Below are positions 24,046-32,654 of a stretch of DNA of 64,000 nucleotides, piece by piece. The stretch lies in contig NZ_HG964497.1 in assembly GCF_000613125.1 (NCBI RefSeq), forward strand, positions 3,200,343-3,264,342, written 5' to 3'. Made by a program: the position numbers and the translations under genes. Below the pieces are notes generated by a model. That model made no database searches and was not told where the DNA came from. It was given only the letters and a program-made list of their open reading frames with translations. The stretch is from Bacillus sp. EB01 (GTDB taxonomy: Bacteria > Bacillota > Bacilli > Bacillales > Cytobacillaceae). How positions within the stretch are numbered: position 1 is the first letter of the stretch; each line of letters starts with the position of its first letter.

Positions 24046-24579
24046 TTATCTCTTATTTTTAAGTAACGAATAAACATATGTATCAAAAGCCTGTCCATTT
24101 TGGTACATATAATCCCTTAGAACGCCTTCTTTTTGAAATCCCATTTTGGAGAGCAAATTAGTAGAAGCTTCATTATCTATAAAAACGACGGCTCCTATAC
24201 GAGTAAGTCCCAAGTCACCAAAACCATACTGAATTACCTTTAATACTGCCTCAGAAGTATAACCCTTTCTCCAATATTCGGGATGGATTTCATATCCTAT
24301 TTCTGCTCGTTTATGTTTTGGAGACCAAGCATTAAAACCAATGGTTCCAATTATCCCCTGAGTTCCTTTCCTTTCAATACCCCAACGTATTCCCCTTTTC
24401 TCCTTATAACTGTTTGCAAAGAAATCAACAAATCCTTCTGCTTGTTCTATACTTTTTAAAGTTTCTTGGCCATAATATCTCGTTACATTTTCATTAGAAA
24501 AACAAGCAAATATTCCCTTAGCATCATCTTTGGATATTTCTCTTAAAACCAACCTATCTGTTTCTAATGTTGGAAACAA
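24046..24579 (-). CDS. GNAT acetyltransferase, RimJ/RimL type
   Basis: A 177-residue N-acetyltransferase beginning FPTLETDRLVLREISKDDA, the usual RimJ/RimL entry, with the acetyl-CoA loop EYWRKGYTSEAV near 112-123 (Q/RxxGxG/A variant) and the C-terminal GFQKEGVLRDY. Targets of this family include ribosomal proteins, amino-acid N-termini and small amines; the substrate here is unknown. Start follows GAGGAGAAAAG. Monocistronic. Confidence 0.85.
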   Translation of the reverse strand: MFPTLETDRLVLREISKDDAKGIFACFSNENVTRYYGQETLKSIEQAEGFVDFFANSYKEKRGIRWGIERKGTQGIIGTIGFNAWSPKHKRAEIGYEIHPEYWRKGYTSEAVLKVIQYGFGDLGLTRIGAVVFIDNEASTNLLSKMGFQKEGVLRDYMYQNGQAFDTYVYSLLKNKR

Positions 24580-24612
24580 CTTTTCTCCTCATTTCTTTAT
24601 AATCCGTAGGAT

Positions 24613-24645
24613 CTTATTCAACAAACCTGCACCGCTAGCTATGTA
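24613..24645. repeat. Degraded dispersed repeat
   Basis: TTATTCAACAAACCTGCACCGCTAGC resembles the left end TTATTCAACTAACCTGCCCCG of the family with several changes. Confidence 0.4.
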
Positions 24646-24707
24646 GCAGAACTCACCACAGAGAATCAAAGTTAATTACATTCCTACTTCGTTGTGCATA
24701 AACTCCG

Positions 24708-25094
24708 TTAAATATTGCAAAAAGAGTGACCATTATTCTCTAATACAATTCTTGCCTTTTCAATTGATTGACTTTTAACGAGTAGGTAATCCGTATTAAA
24801 AGTGGAAATAGCAAAGATACTAATTTTATTTTCTGCTAATGTAGTAGCTAACGAAGATAATATTCCAGTTAAGCTAAAGTCTAAAACGCCCTCTACTTTT
24901 ATACATTTCCAATCATTTTCAACTTCCTTAAGCTGATCACTACTCGGTAAACATTCGGAAGGACATACGACTGAAAGTTCCTCATCGGTGCGAGTAATAG
25001 AAAACACCTCGCAGTTCAATGCCCATAATGGTATTGTTTCTGCTGGAGGAAATTTCACAACGGAAAAAGTTGAATCTATAATTTTTAATTTCAT
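24708..25094 (-). CDS. ACT-domain (CASTOR-like) protein
   Basis: A 128-residue protein of two ACT-like halves. The N-terminal half contains LWALNCEVFSITRTDEELSVVCP. The C-terminal half has VEGVLDFSLTGILSSLATTLAENKISIFAISTFNTDYLLV, the ACT_7 pattern in which the GxLxxxA helix precedes a strand that binds amino acids. Family members act as stand-alone amino-acid sensors or regulators. The start has GGAGTGGAGAAT. Monocistronic, so no target pathway is suggested. Confidence 0.8.
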   Translation of the reverse strand: MKLKIIDSTFSVVKFPPAETIPLWALNCEVFSITRTDEELSVVCPSECLPSSDQLKEVENDWKCIKVEGVLDFSLTGILSSLATTLAENKISIFAISTFNTDYLLVKSQSIEKARIVLENNGHSFCNI

Positions 25095-25257
25095 ATATTC
25101 TCCACTCCCTTTTGAAGTTATTTTACGATCTTTATTTTTTCACTAACATCATAACTAAAAGCATAGCATATGTATTTGCACTATTATAATAACTTCTACC
25201 ATTTTGGCAAAATAGGTGCGAATTCAAGTCGCACATACACTTGTTAACTGAACGAAA

Positions 25258-25292
25258 ACAAAAAATGAAGCAGGGGCATCCCCTGCTTCTTC
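25258..25292 (-). terminator. Terminator of the FMN protein/SDR operon
   Basis: GAAGCAGGGG and CCCCTGCTTC arms with a 3-base loop, minus-strand exit ATTTTTTGTTTTC. Confidence 0.9.
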
Positions 25293-25298
25293 TTACCT

Positions 25299-26909
25299 TC
25301 ACGCTCTTTCCTTCTCCCTGATAGCATCGACTTTCTCAGGCGTGAGGATAATGTCTCCCACCGAAGCTACCCTGCCCCATTCGTCTTTAAAGACGAGGTG
25401 CTTCCGCTCAAATTTAACAGGGGAATCAATGCCCGCCGCGGCTGCAAGATTGAACAGGCCTTCGCGCAGTGAAATGACATAGTTGGCCACCCGGTACATT
25501 TTTTCCTCAATCACCAGGCCGTCCTGAAGCTTCGGATCAGTCGTTGCGACTCCCGCCGGGCAGGCGTTTGTGTGGCATTTGCCCGCCATAATGCAGCCGA
25601 CGCTAATCATGAAGCCGCGTGCGATGTTGACAAGGTCCGCGCCCATCGCGAGTGCAATTGCGATCTTGTCCGGTGTAATCAGTTTCCCGGAGGCAATCAG
25701 CTTCACCCTGTCCCGCACACCATACTTTTTCAGCATTTCATCAACGACCGGCAGCGCCGATTGAATTGGAAGCCCGACTGCATCGGCAAGTTCCTGGTAG
25801 GTGGCGCCGGTTCCGCCTTCCCCGCCATCAACGCTTATAAAATCAGGCCCCATTCCAGTATCCTTTATAATTGAAGCCATCTCTTCAAGCGAATCAAGGT
25901 CGCCGACAACGATTTTGATCCCGACTGGCTTTCCACCCAGGTCCCTCATTTTCTCCACAAACTCAAACAATTCATGGTAGTCGTTGAATTCATAGAATCT
26001 GTTCGGGCTGTTGATCGTTTTCCCTGGTTCGACGAGGCGGATTCGCGCGATTTCCTCGGTTACCTTATCGCCTTCAAGGTGGCCGCCGCGGATTTTCGCG
26101 CCTTGGGCAAGTTTAAGTTCAAACGCTTTTACCTGTTTAATTTCACTCTTCCGCTTGAACTCTTCCCAGGAAAATTCCCCACCCGGTGTCCGTACTCCAA
26201 ACAACCCCGGTCCAATCTGCATGATAATATCGGGATTCCCTGCCAAATGATAATCAGACAGCCCGCCCTCCCCTGTATTCATCCATGTACCGCCTGCCAG
26301 GGCAAGCCCTTTAGATAAGGCGGTAATCGCATTTTTCCCGAGCGCGCCGTAGCTCATCGCCGACTGCCCGACTAACCCCTTTACCTTGAACGGTTTCCTG
26401 CATGAATCAGCGCCAATCACAACAGCATCCTCATCTGTCAGGAAAAAAGGATCTACCTGTCTTTCTTCCCGGTGCTCCTTCCGGGTTACCAGGCCTTCTT
26501 CATCGACTTTATAAACCATTGTATTGATTTTCTGGCTGTTATCGATTCGCAGTTCTTCCCGCTGTTTCGGGAACATGCTATTCCGAATATAATAGCCGCT
26601 TTTTGAAAAATCGCGTTCCGATCCGAAGCCAATCAAACGCTCCTTATATTTGCCCGCCTTGACGATATCCTCGAATTCCTTTCTTGGGAAAGGCGTGCCT
26701 TCAAGATTACTCTGGAACAAATACTGCCGGAGCTCGGGGCCGATTTGCTCGGTCATATAGCGGATTCTGCCAAGAAGCGGGAAATTCCTGAGAATTGAAT
26801 GCTGCTTTTGTGTGTCGTCCTTCCGATAGAGATACGTCGCTGCCGCTGCTGCTCCCAGTACGGCCGTTCCTTTTAAAAATGCCGGAAGAAACTTTTTCTT
26901 CTCTGCCAT
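25299..26909 (-). CDS. yerD: FMN-binding glutamate synthase-family protein (YerD-like)
   Basis: A 536-residue protein homologous to the FMN/3Fe-4S domain of glutamate synthase. A membrane-anchor-like N-terminus (FLKGTAVLGAAAAATYLYR) is followed by a TIM barrel with SYGALGKNAITALSKG, GEGGLSDYHL, ISVDGGEGGTGATYQELAD and the Cys cluster CIMAGKCHTNACPAGVAT. It lacks the glutaminase domain, so it is not a complete GltB. Length and order match B. subtilis YerD (525 residues); the reaction is unproven. It lies 30 bp downstream of an SDR-like gene, probably cotranscribed. The gene looks GC-richer than average by eye. Confidence 0.88.
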   Translation of the reverse strand: MAEKKKFLPAFLKGTAVLGAAAAATYLYRKDDTQKQHSILRNFPLLGRIRYMTEQIGPELRQYLFQSNLEGTPFPRKEFEDIVKAGKYKERLIGFGSERDFSKSGYYIRNSMFPKQREELRIDNSQKINTMVYKVDEEGLVTRKEHREERQVDPFFLTDEDAVVIGADSCRKPFKVKGLVGQSAMSYGALGKNAITALSKGLALAGGTWMNTGEGGLSDYHLAGNPDIIMQIGPGLFGVRTPGGEFSWEEFKRKSEIKQVKAFELKLAQGAKIRGGHLEGDKVTEEIARIRLVEPGKTINSPNRFYEFNDYHELFEFVEKMRDLGGKPVGIKIVVGDLDSLEEMASIIKDTGMGPDFISVDGGEGGTGATYQELADAVGLPIQSALPVVDEMLKKYGVRDRVKLIASGKLITPDKIAIALAMGADLVNIARGFMISVGCIMAGKCHTNACPAGVATTDPKLQDGLVIEEKMYRVANYVISLREGLFNLAAAAGIDSPVKFERKHLVFKDEWGRVASVGDIILTPEKVDAIREKERA

Positions 26910-26939
26910 CGTATCACCCTTCGTTTATTTTCTATGATT

Positions 26940-27569
26940 CTATAATTCTGTCAGCGCCTGGCCGATTGGTGTTTCACCCTCTGTCACGGTGATCGTTTTA
27001 CCAATCGTTTTTTCCACTTCCAGCGCTTGGACAAGTACCGATGCGAGATCTTCTTTTGGAATTTCACCTTCTTCAGTGGTGAGTGTTTCCGAAACGGCCA
27101 CTTTCCCCTTCCCCGGCTTGTCCACAGGCGTGCTCGGCCTAATAATCGTATAGGCAAGGTCTTCCTGCCTCAATAGTTCTTCCGGCATTTGTTTCGCTCC
27201 GATTGTACCAGTTCCGCTCGTGTCACTTTCCTCGCCCTTTAATGCACTAAGCAGCACAAAGCGCTCAACCCCGTGCTTCACAGCTGACTGAATCGAACCA
27301 ACAACAAGTTGATGGTCAATCAATATCGGCTTGCTCTCCCCGGTCCTCGGGCTTGCCCCTCCTAAATAGATGACAGCTTGGCAGCTTGAGAAAGCGCCAG
27401 AAATCTCCTTCTCATCTATTAGGACAACCTCTGTCGCACCAAGCCGCTTCAATTCTTCGGCCCGGTTTTCAGAGCTTGCCATCACAACTGCCTCATGCTG
27501 CTTTTCAGCAAGAAGCTTAACAACGTGTTCCCCTGCCAAATCATCCGTTCCGATTACAAGCACTCTCAT
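26940..27569 (-). CDS. NAD(P)-binding atypical SDR (NmrA/YhfK-like)
   Basis: A 209-residue protein starting MRVLVIGTDDLAGEHVVKLL, a variant of the GxxGxxG NAD(P) motif in which one Gly is replaced, then a strand-alpha SSENRAEELKRLGATEVV. It ends with a substrate-side segment AYTIIRPSTPVDKPGKG. This matches atypical SDRs with the NmrA-like fold, often redox or quinone related. ATG follows TAGGAGGAATAGG. First gene of a two-gene unit with the YerD-like protein. Confidence 0.8.
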   Translation of the reverse strand: MRVLVIGTDDLAGEHVVKLLAEKQHEAVVMASSENRAEELKRLGATEVVLIDEKEISGAFSSCQAVIYLGGASPRTGESKPILIDHQLVVGSIQSAVKHGVERFVLLSALKGEESDTSGTGTIGAKQMPEELLRQEDLAYTIIRPSTPVDKPGKGKVAVSETLTTEEGEIPKEDLASVLVQALEVEKTIGKTITVTEGETPIGQALTEL

Positions 27570-27803
27570 CCTATTCCTCCTAACTATGTTTGTTGCTTAC
27601 ACCTTATTCACTTAACCAAGACACCTTGATTCCGCATCCTCTTTAAAAAAATACTAAAAATTCAAACTTTCTATCCCTCATTGCAATATTCCACCTTTAC
27701 CCGCTTATAAACGAAAAAGCATCGTTTTACTTCAATGGCTCTGTTTCACCCCTTAAAAAAGGTGATGGTGTTGTAAAAAATAGTTTCGCTCTTCCTTTTA
27801 AAG

Positions 27804-28073
27804 AAGGCTCTGTTATAGCTGAATGTTGATTAAAAAATAAGGGGAGAAATTCCGATTAAGTCGGGAAATACCCATATTCCCCGTAAACCTAAGGGGAGTT
27901 TTTCCGCTTATCATCCCGGAATCTATAAATTTTGACTTATTTTGAGAAGTTAAGGGGAATTTATCCGCTTATTTCTTCTTATTCAGGTGCCCATGCGTAC
28001 AATAGCCGGAAATTCTCCCCCTAATTATTCTCATACCTCAACAAAAATCAACAATAAATACTAACAGAGCCTT
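27804..28073. mobile_element. MITE-like element A with TAAGGGGA/TTCCGCTTA interior
   Basis: A 270-bp element with perfect terminal inverted repeats: AAGGCTCTGTTA-N8-TGTTGATT at 27804-27831 and AATCAACA-N8-TAACAGAGCCTT at 28046-28073. The inside contains three direct copies of a 22-bp motif TAAGGGGA-N6-TCCG(C/A)TTA at 27838, 27890 and 27951 and one inverted copy near 28004-28027. There is no open frame. The ends match those of the 15144 element, whose interior is entirely different. It occupies most of the 780-bp space between two minus-strand genes. Confidence 0.7.
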
Positions 28074-28315
28074 AAAGAAAAATAAATGTAAGTAAATGTC
28101 CTGTTTAACTCGGTCTTCAGTTTTATCTTAGTAATACAAATAAATTGAGATAAAACCATATGGGAAGTCCGGTTATAAGATTTGACGAAATTGATTGGAA
28201 TGACGCGTACAAATGAGGTCCTTTTAGGTTCTGCTTTATACAACTGAGGGTGGATGGGGCTAAAATTAAAATTGATTGCACAGCTAAAAAGGCCGTTAAT
28301 AAGCGCGGCCTGAAA

Positions 28316-28350
28316 TAAAAAGGTGTAAAGGGACATCCTTTACACCTTTT
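28316..28350 (-). terminator. Terminator of isochorismatase-like gene
   Basis: AGGTGTAAAGG and CCTTTACACCT arms with minus-strand exit TTTTTATTTC. Confidence 0.9.
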
Positions 28351-28924
28351 ATGGCGTTTTTGATAGGGAGTCAAGCACTTGGTTCGTTGTAACGATTGTA
28401 GCAAATTCCTTATGCAGGGCAGCCAATTCCAATTCATGCACCACTTCTGGCATGTGCCGTTTATTTTTGTGGTCAGTGATTTCAAAGGCAGCTGTCGCAT
28501 CAGACACGAGGAAATTTGAATAACCAAGATTGCCTGCCATTCGTACTGTCGTCGAGACGCAGTGCTGTGTTGATAAGCCCGTGATAATCAGCGATTTTAC
28601 CTGTTTTTCTTTTAAAAAGCTTTCAAGCGGGGTGCCTATGAATGCTGAGTTTACGTTCTTGGTGAACACTTCCTCGCCTTCTTTTGGACTAACTACATCC
28701 TTGATTCGAACTTTTTTGGCGTCTTTATAATTTAATGGAGAATGCGGCAGCAGCGATAAATGCTGAGAATAGATGATAATTCCTTTTCGCTTTCTCCATT
28801 CTGTCAGCAGGCGGTAAATGTTTTCCTCTGCCTGAGGGTTGTTCCGCTCCCCCCAATAAGTGTCATCAAACCCGTTTTGGACGTCTAAAATCAGCAATGC
28901 TGGCAGGTTAATCAATTGTATCAA
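28349..28924 (-). CDS. Isochorismatase-family cysteine hydrolase
   Basis: A 191-residue alpha/beta hydrolase of the cysteine hydrolase superfamily. The triad is Asp in ALLILDVQNGF near residue 14, Lys in EVFTKNVNSAF near 89, and Cys in GLSTQHCVSTTVRMA near 122. Members hydrolyse isochorismate, nicotinamide, N-carbamoyl amines or similar; substrate cannot be assigned. The ATG has GGAGGGGTAAGTTTG upstream. Its terminator overlaps the last codons. A second member of the superfamily lies at 61543. Confidence 0.83.
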   Translation of the reverse strand: MIQLINLPALLILDVQNGFDDTYWGERNNPQAEENIYRLLTEWRKRKGIIIYSQHLSLLPHSPLNYKDAKKVRIKDVVSPKEGEEVFTKNVNSAFIGTPLESFLKEKQVKSLIITGLSTQHCVSTTVRMAGNLGYSNFLVSDATAAFEITDHKNKRHMPEVVHELELAALHKEFATIVTTNQVLDSLSKTP

Positions 28925-29107
28925 ACTTACCCCTCCATCCAGATTATTTCCTTATTTTTCCCACAGTTCACTCGTTTATCCGTATAAAATTAACCTTCGA
29001 TCAGGTGGGAGTTTGGTATTTTAATTGAGCATTAACCCAAATTGATTCTAAGATTGAAGCGTAAAGAAAATCTTATTTCACCAGACGTTTACTGACCCTT
29101 AAGAGTA

Positions 29108-29142
29108 AAAAAAGCATGCCGGATTAGGCATGCTTTTTTACT
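29108..29142 (-). terminator. Terminator of the YqcI/YcgG-family gene
   Basis: AAAAAGCATGCC and GGCATGCTTTTT arms with a 6-base loop. Confidence 0.9.
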
Positions 29143-29881
29143 CATTTTTACTTGTTTTTTTCAGATAGTGATGAAAAGGACATTTGGAGATGGTTGTTTC
29201 ATCATCTCTTAGAAAATATTGCTTCCATTCATAATTGTCTTCTTTTCCATACATATTTAAATCTGGGTGAATCGGGGCCTTGTCATAATTGGCAAGGCGT
29301 TCCCGAATGGATGATTTGATTTTTGCCGCCCTGTCCGGTGATTTATTGAACTCTACCAGCACCGACCTCGGGGTTATAGCCAGCATAAGATATGGAAAAT
29401 ATCTGCTCTGCCGGTTTTTATGTGCCGGAGTACCGCAATAGACGAAATACTGTTCTCCGTGAAAACAGAATTCCCATAACGTATTTTCTGGTTCAGCAGG
29501 AATAGGCTCGGGCCAATCCAGCTTATCAAGAAGACTGCTTCGGCTTAGTTGCTCCCAAAAAATCTGCTCATACTCCTCAACCGTAAGAGAATCCTTTCCC
29601 GTTTTTTTATAAAAAAGGACAAGGGATGTATACCTCCCCAGTTCCCTATAGTGAGTTGAATACTCTTCCAATGCACGGGCAAGTTCAGACGCTGCCGAAA
29701 CGTCGAAGGGATCAGGAAGGAAGCCGTATTGGAAATGGTCAAGCTGATGGCCCAGGGTCGCCGGGATGCAGGGGAAAGGTTTTGTCCGGTCCTGCATTTT
29801 TGCAGAGAATAGGGCGACAGCATCTTTTTTCCATGTATCAACTCCAGATTGAAGCACGGAATCCTTTGTAAAAAGGGTCAT
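29138..29881 (-). CDS. YqcI/YcgG-family protein
   Basis: A 247-residue protein matching B. subtilis YcgG/YqcI in length and landmarks: PFPCIPATLGHQLDHFQYGFL near residue 37, FWEQLSRSSLLDK, FFCFHGEQYFVYCGTP-type centre and a C-terminal KCPFHHYLKK. One family member, GntA of the guanitoxin pathway, is a heme-dependent arginine-derivative N-hydroxylase, so a heme-binding oxygenase role is possible but unproven; His and Cys of CPFH are candidate ligands. The ATG at 29881 follows AGGAGGACCCATGT; an in-frame GTG 18 codons upstream lacks a site. Confidence 0.8.
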   Translation of the reverse strand: MTLFTKDSVLQSGVDTWKKDAVALFSAKMQDRTKPFPCIPATLGHQLDHFQYGFLPDPFDVSAASELARALEEYSTHYRELGRYTSLVLFYKKTGKDSLTVEEYEQIFWEQLSRSSLLDKLDWPEPIPAEPENTLWEFCFHGEQYFVYCGTPAHKNRQSRYFPYLMLAITPRSVLVEFNKSPDRAAKIKSSIRERLANYDKAPIHPDLNMYGKEDNYEWKQYFLRDDETTISKCPFHHYLKKTSKNE

Positions 29882-29976
29882 ACATGGGTCCTCCTCTCTC
29901 CATTTAACGTATTCCGGGGAGAACCCAAGTGACACTATTCATTTAAACCTGCTAGATTCATAGTAAGATGATTTGG

Positions 29977-30738
29977 TTAGAAATTCATTCTGGATTGTCC
30001 GCCATCTACATTTATACTGGCACCAACAATCCAGGATGCTTTTTCGGAGGCGAGAAATACGGCAACATTTGCGATTTCTTCAGGGGTGCCGAAGCGTCCG
30101 GCTGGTATCTCCTTCTTTACAAAGTCCTTTATGCCTTCCGGGTCAGCCTCTAGACGCTTTTTCCAATTACCTGTTTCGTGAAGTATACTTCCGGGTGCGA
30201 TGCTATTGACTCGAATTCCACTTGAAATGACCTCATCAGCCAGTGACTTGGTGAAACTGATCAAGGCGGATTTTGCATTGTTATAGGTAACCTTTCCTCC
30301 GCTTTCTCTGCCGAAAATGGAGGTGATATTAATAATCGAACCTGACTGTTGCTTTTTCATATGCTCAACAGCCAATTTACTTAAATGGACAGCTGAAAAG
30401 TAATTCAACTCCATCGCCTCGTAATATAAATCCATTTCTGTTTCTGTTGCGTTCCCGCCATTGCTTCCGCCTGCATTATTAATGAGCACATCAATGGTTC
30501 CATATTTTTCAACAAAGGACATGATCAGTTTCTCTCGTTCTTCCGGGTTGGTGATATCTGCTTGAAAAATGGTGGCTTTGCCCTCTAGTTCTTCATTTGT
30601 TTTTTCCAGTGCATCCATCCCCCTGGCCGAAATGGCAACATTCGCCCCTTCCGCCACAAACGCCGCAGCAATCGCCTTTCCAATTCCCTTTGAGCCGCCA
30701 GTAATGAGTATATTTTTCCCTTGTAAAAGCAAATCCAT
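29977..30738 (-). CDS. SDR-family oxidoreductase
   Basis: A 253-residue classical short-chain dehydrogenase. NAD(P) motif ITGGSKGIGKAI near residue 13, NNAGG near 89, catalytic Ser in NITSIFG and Tyr-Lys in TYNNAKSAL near 154-158, C-terminal GASINVDGGQSRMNF. The ATG follows GAAAGGAAGTAAGTACA. Monocistronic. A degraded copy of the 3' end of a near relative survives near 35980-36035, implying a paralogue was lost. Confidence 0.86.
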   Translation of the reverse strand: MDLLLQGKNILITGGSKGIGKAIAAAFVAEGANVAISARGMDALEKTNEELEGKATIFQADITNPEEREKLIMSFVEKYGTIDVLINNAGGSNGGNATETEMDLYYEAMELNYFSAVHLSKLAVEHMKKQQSGSIINITSIFGRESGGKVTYNNAKSALISFTKSLADEVISSGIRVNSIAPGSILHETGNWKKRLEADPEGIKDFVKKEIPAGRFGTPEEIANVAVFLASEKASWIVGASINVDGGQSRMNF

Positions 30739-30843
30739 TGTACTTACTTCCTTTCAACTATAACTAGGTTCATGATACCGTCTTCGAGTACAACAACTTG
30801 TATCGGAGTCCAACGTTCTGCAACAAACCACAGACAGCAGTGC

Positions 30844-31800
30844 CTAAAAGTATTTCTTCCCGGATTTTGTCATCATATCAGTCTCAATCCTGCTCATGAA
30901 TTCCTCTGCTGCACTGTATCCCTGCTGCTTTAAAAACCAGTTATTTGCTGCTGCCTCTATTAACCCTGCAACATCACGCCCAGGCTGGAGTTGAATCTCA
31001 ATGGAAGGTACTTTTACTCCCATATAATCCGTATAGTGAAATTCCTGTTCTAAATCATTATACAAAGCATCCTTTTCCCATTTCGTTAAATGGATATCCA
31101 GGGTAATTCTTGTTTCTTCTTGAAAAGCCTTGCGGCCGTATAAGCGGACCACATTCAACAAGCCAATGCTGCGCAGAGCCAAAAACTCTTTATTTTTTCC
31201 TTCATGGGTCCCGAGAATGGTTTGGTGACTAAGTTTCTTTAGAACAACAATATCATCCGAAACAAGCCGGTGACCCCTGCGAATTAAAGTGTGCGCCGTT
31301 TCGCTTTTCCCTACTCCGGAAGCTCCGCGAAGTAAAATTCCAATGCCTGATACATTCATACAAACTCCGTGCAGCGTCATTTCTGGTGCTAATTCTTTCA
31401 CTAAATATGTATCCAATTTGGTGATAAACTCTGAAGTCGTCTCAGGTACATTTGCGACTAACAGAGGAATGCCCTGCTCTGTACAATGGTGAATCAAGTA
31501 AGTAAGTCCTTGTTCACCAGCTGTTACGATAAAGCATGGAGGATGATAGTGGACAATATTTCCGATACGGATTTTACGTTCTTCTTCACTTAATTTATGT
31601 AAATAGGTAATTTCTTTTCTTCCTAATATTTGAACTCGTTCTGTTGGAAAAAAGTCAAAGTGGCCAACGAATTCCAGCCCCGGACGATGTACCCGTGATT
31701 GGGTAATCTTTTTTTGTAACTGGCCTTCACCAGCCAGCACTTTAAGTGAGAATTTTTTAGCCAAATCTTCAACCGTAATTTTTTTCAACTTATCATTCAC
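30844..31800 (-). CDS. HPr kinase/phosphorylase paralogue
   Basis: A 318-residue protein with the HprK layout: N-terminal domain (MSVHRPGLE-type segment SRVHRPGLEFVGHFDFF), His144 in TLHGVCM, Walker A GASGVGKSETAH at 159-170 and SDDIVVL after it. HprK phosphorylates Ser46 of HPr with ATP or PPi and dephosphorylates it, governing carbon catabolite repression. The usual family signature (E-I-R-G-L-G-I-I-N) is changed to LALRSIGLLN at 217-226, losing residues linked to phosphorolysis. It is not followed by lgt, the standard partner of canonical hprK. This is therefore probably a second, diverged copy with altered activity. Confidence 0.85.
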   Translation of the reverse strand: MNDKLKKITVEDLAKKFSLKVLAGEGQLQKKITQSRVHRPGLEFVGHFDFFPTERVQILGRKEITYLHKLSEEERKIRIGNIVHYHPPCFIVTAGEQGLTYLIHHCTEQGIPLLVANVPETTSEFITKLDTYLVKELAPEMTLHGVCMNVSGIGILLRGASGVGKSETAHTLIRRGHRLVSDDIVVLKKLSHQTILGTHEGKNKEFLALRSIGLLNVVRLYGRKAFQEETRITLDIHLTKWEKDALYNDLEQEFHYTDYMGVKVPSIEIQLQPGRDVAGLIEAAANNWFLKQQGYSAAEEFMSRIETDMMTKSGKKYF

Positions 31801-31839
31801 GTCCTATTAGCCATTTTTACCAATTATACTTAAGATTTT

Positions 31840-31959
31840 TTAAATCGCCCAGCGAATTACTGGTTGTATTTTTGCATCAATGACTTCTTTTGATTGTAAG
31901 GCAAGTTCATGATTCCATAAAGATTCCCAACTGTATAAATAATTAAACGGGACTCTGCC
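31840..31959 (-). pseudogene. C-terminal fragment of an unrecognised gene
   Basis: A minus-strand frame without start reading VPFNYLYSWESLWNHELALQ and ending IQPVIRWAI at TAA, 40 bp upstream of the HprK paralogue. The composition is protein-like (Trp-rich, no low complexity), but a TAA bounds it upstream and no ribosome binding site exists. Likely the tail of a gene deleted from this position. Confidence 0.3.
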
Positions 31960-32009
31960 TTAGAATATCAGCCAAAACAAAAAGGCCCGAAGAACAGGAC
32001 CTCGTACCC

Positions 32010-32390
32010 TTACTCGTTGTGCAATTCCTCATTCAAACTCACTGCTTCTTGAATTAGTGCTACTATCGCTTCTGGTTGAATTTCTTCCATCTTTTTCACT
32101 CTAATGTATCTCAATGCTTTACCCGAACCCTGTAATAACTTATTAGTATCTTTTTCCTGGAGTATATTACCTCTATGAAAGCCAAGATTAACATGGCTTT
32201 TGGCAGTTTGGATATAACATACTAATCCGTTATAAGAATAATTAGGCATAGACCATTTAAACTCTTCTTGAAGTTCTCCCGAAGAATTGAGGATTATTTT
32301 TCTTAAAGCAGATGCAATGTTTTGAATGTCTTCAGGTAATTCCAAAATAAATTGATTAACCTCTTCATTCTCTCTTCTCTTATCAGCCAT
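32010..32390 (-). CDS. DUF1801-domain protein
   Basis: A 126-residue protein of the DUF1801/YdhG-like fold: FILELPEDIQNIASALRKIIL, then EEFKWSMPNYSYNGLVCYIQTAKSHVNLGFHRG and a KALRYIRVKKMEEI strand. The family is structurally SCP2-like or related to YjbR and has no established biochemical role; it is very common in Bacillaceae. Start follows GGAGATAAGTT. A frameshifted copy of the C-terminus of a relative survives near 35925-35970. Confidence 0.8.
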   Translation of the reverse strand: MADKRRENEEVNQFILELPEDIQNIASALRKIILNSSGELQEEFKWSMPNYSYNGLVCYIQTAKSHVNLGFHRGNILQEKDTNKLLQGSGKALRYIRVKKMEEIQPEAIVALIQEAVSLNEELHNE

Positions 32391-32587
32391 AACTTATCTC
32401 CATTCCGTAATTGCTTAATATAATTCTACCTAACTAAATGAAACCATTCAATATATCTTGTTTCCCAAGCCTAACCCATTCTCCCTAAATGGAACCTACC
32501 AAAACATCATACGTATCACCTGTTTAAAAAAATAAAGCGCAAAATAAGCATATTCGCCCGCTGCAAAACGGTCCATCAGAGAACGCA

Positions 32588-32628
32588 AAGAAGCAGCCCA
32601 GAATAATTGGGCTGCTTCACTGCCATTT
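32588..32628 (-). terminator. RND transporter terminator
   Basis: AAGCAGCCCA and TGGGCTGCTT arms around a 6-base loop; T-run is weak (CTTTGCG). Confidence 0.65.
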
Positions 32629-32654
32629 TCATTTACACTGTAAGAAGTTTTACA

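Noticed and set aside
27740..27760. GGCTCTGTTTCACCCC as another end of element A
   Set aside because: It matches only ten of twelve terminal bases and lacks the TGTTGATT block eight bases later; could be a remnant but not supportable.
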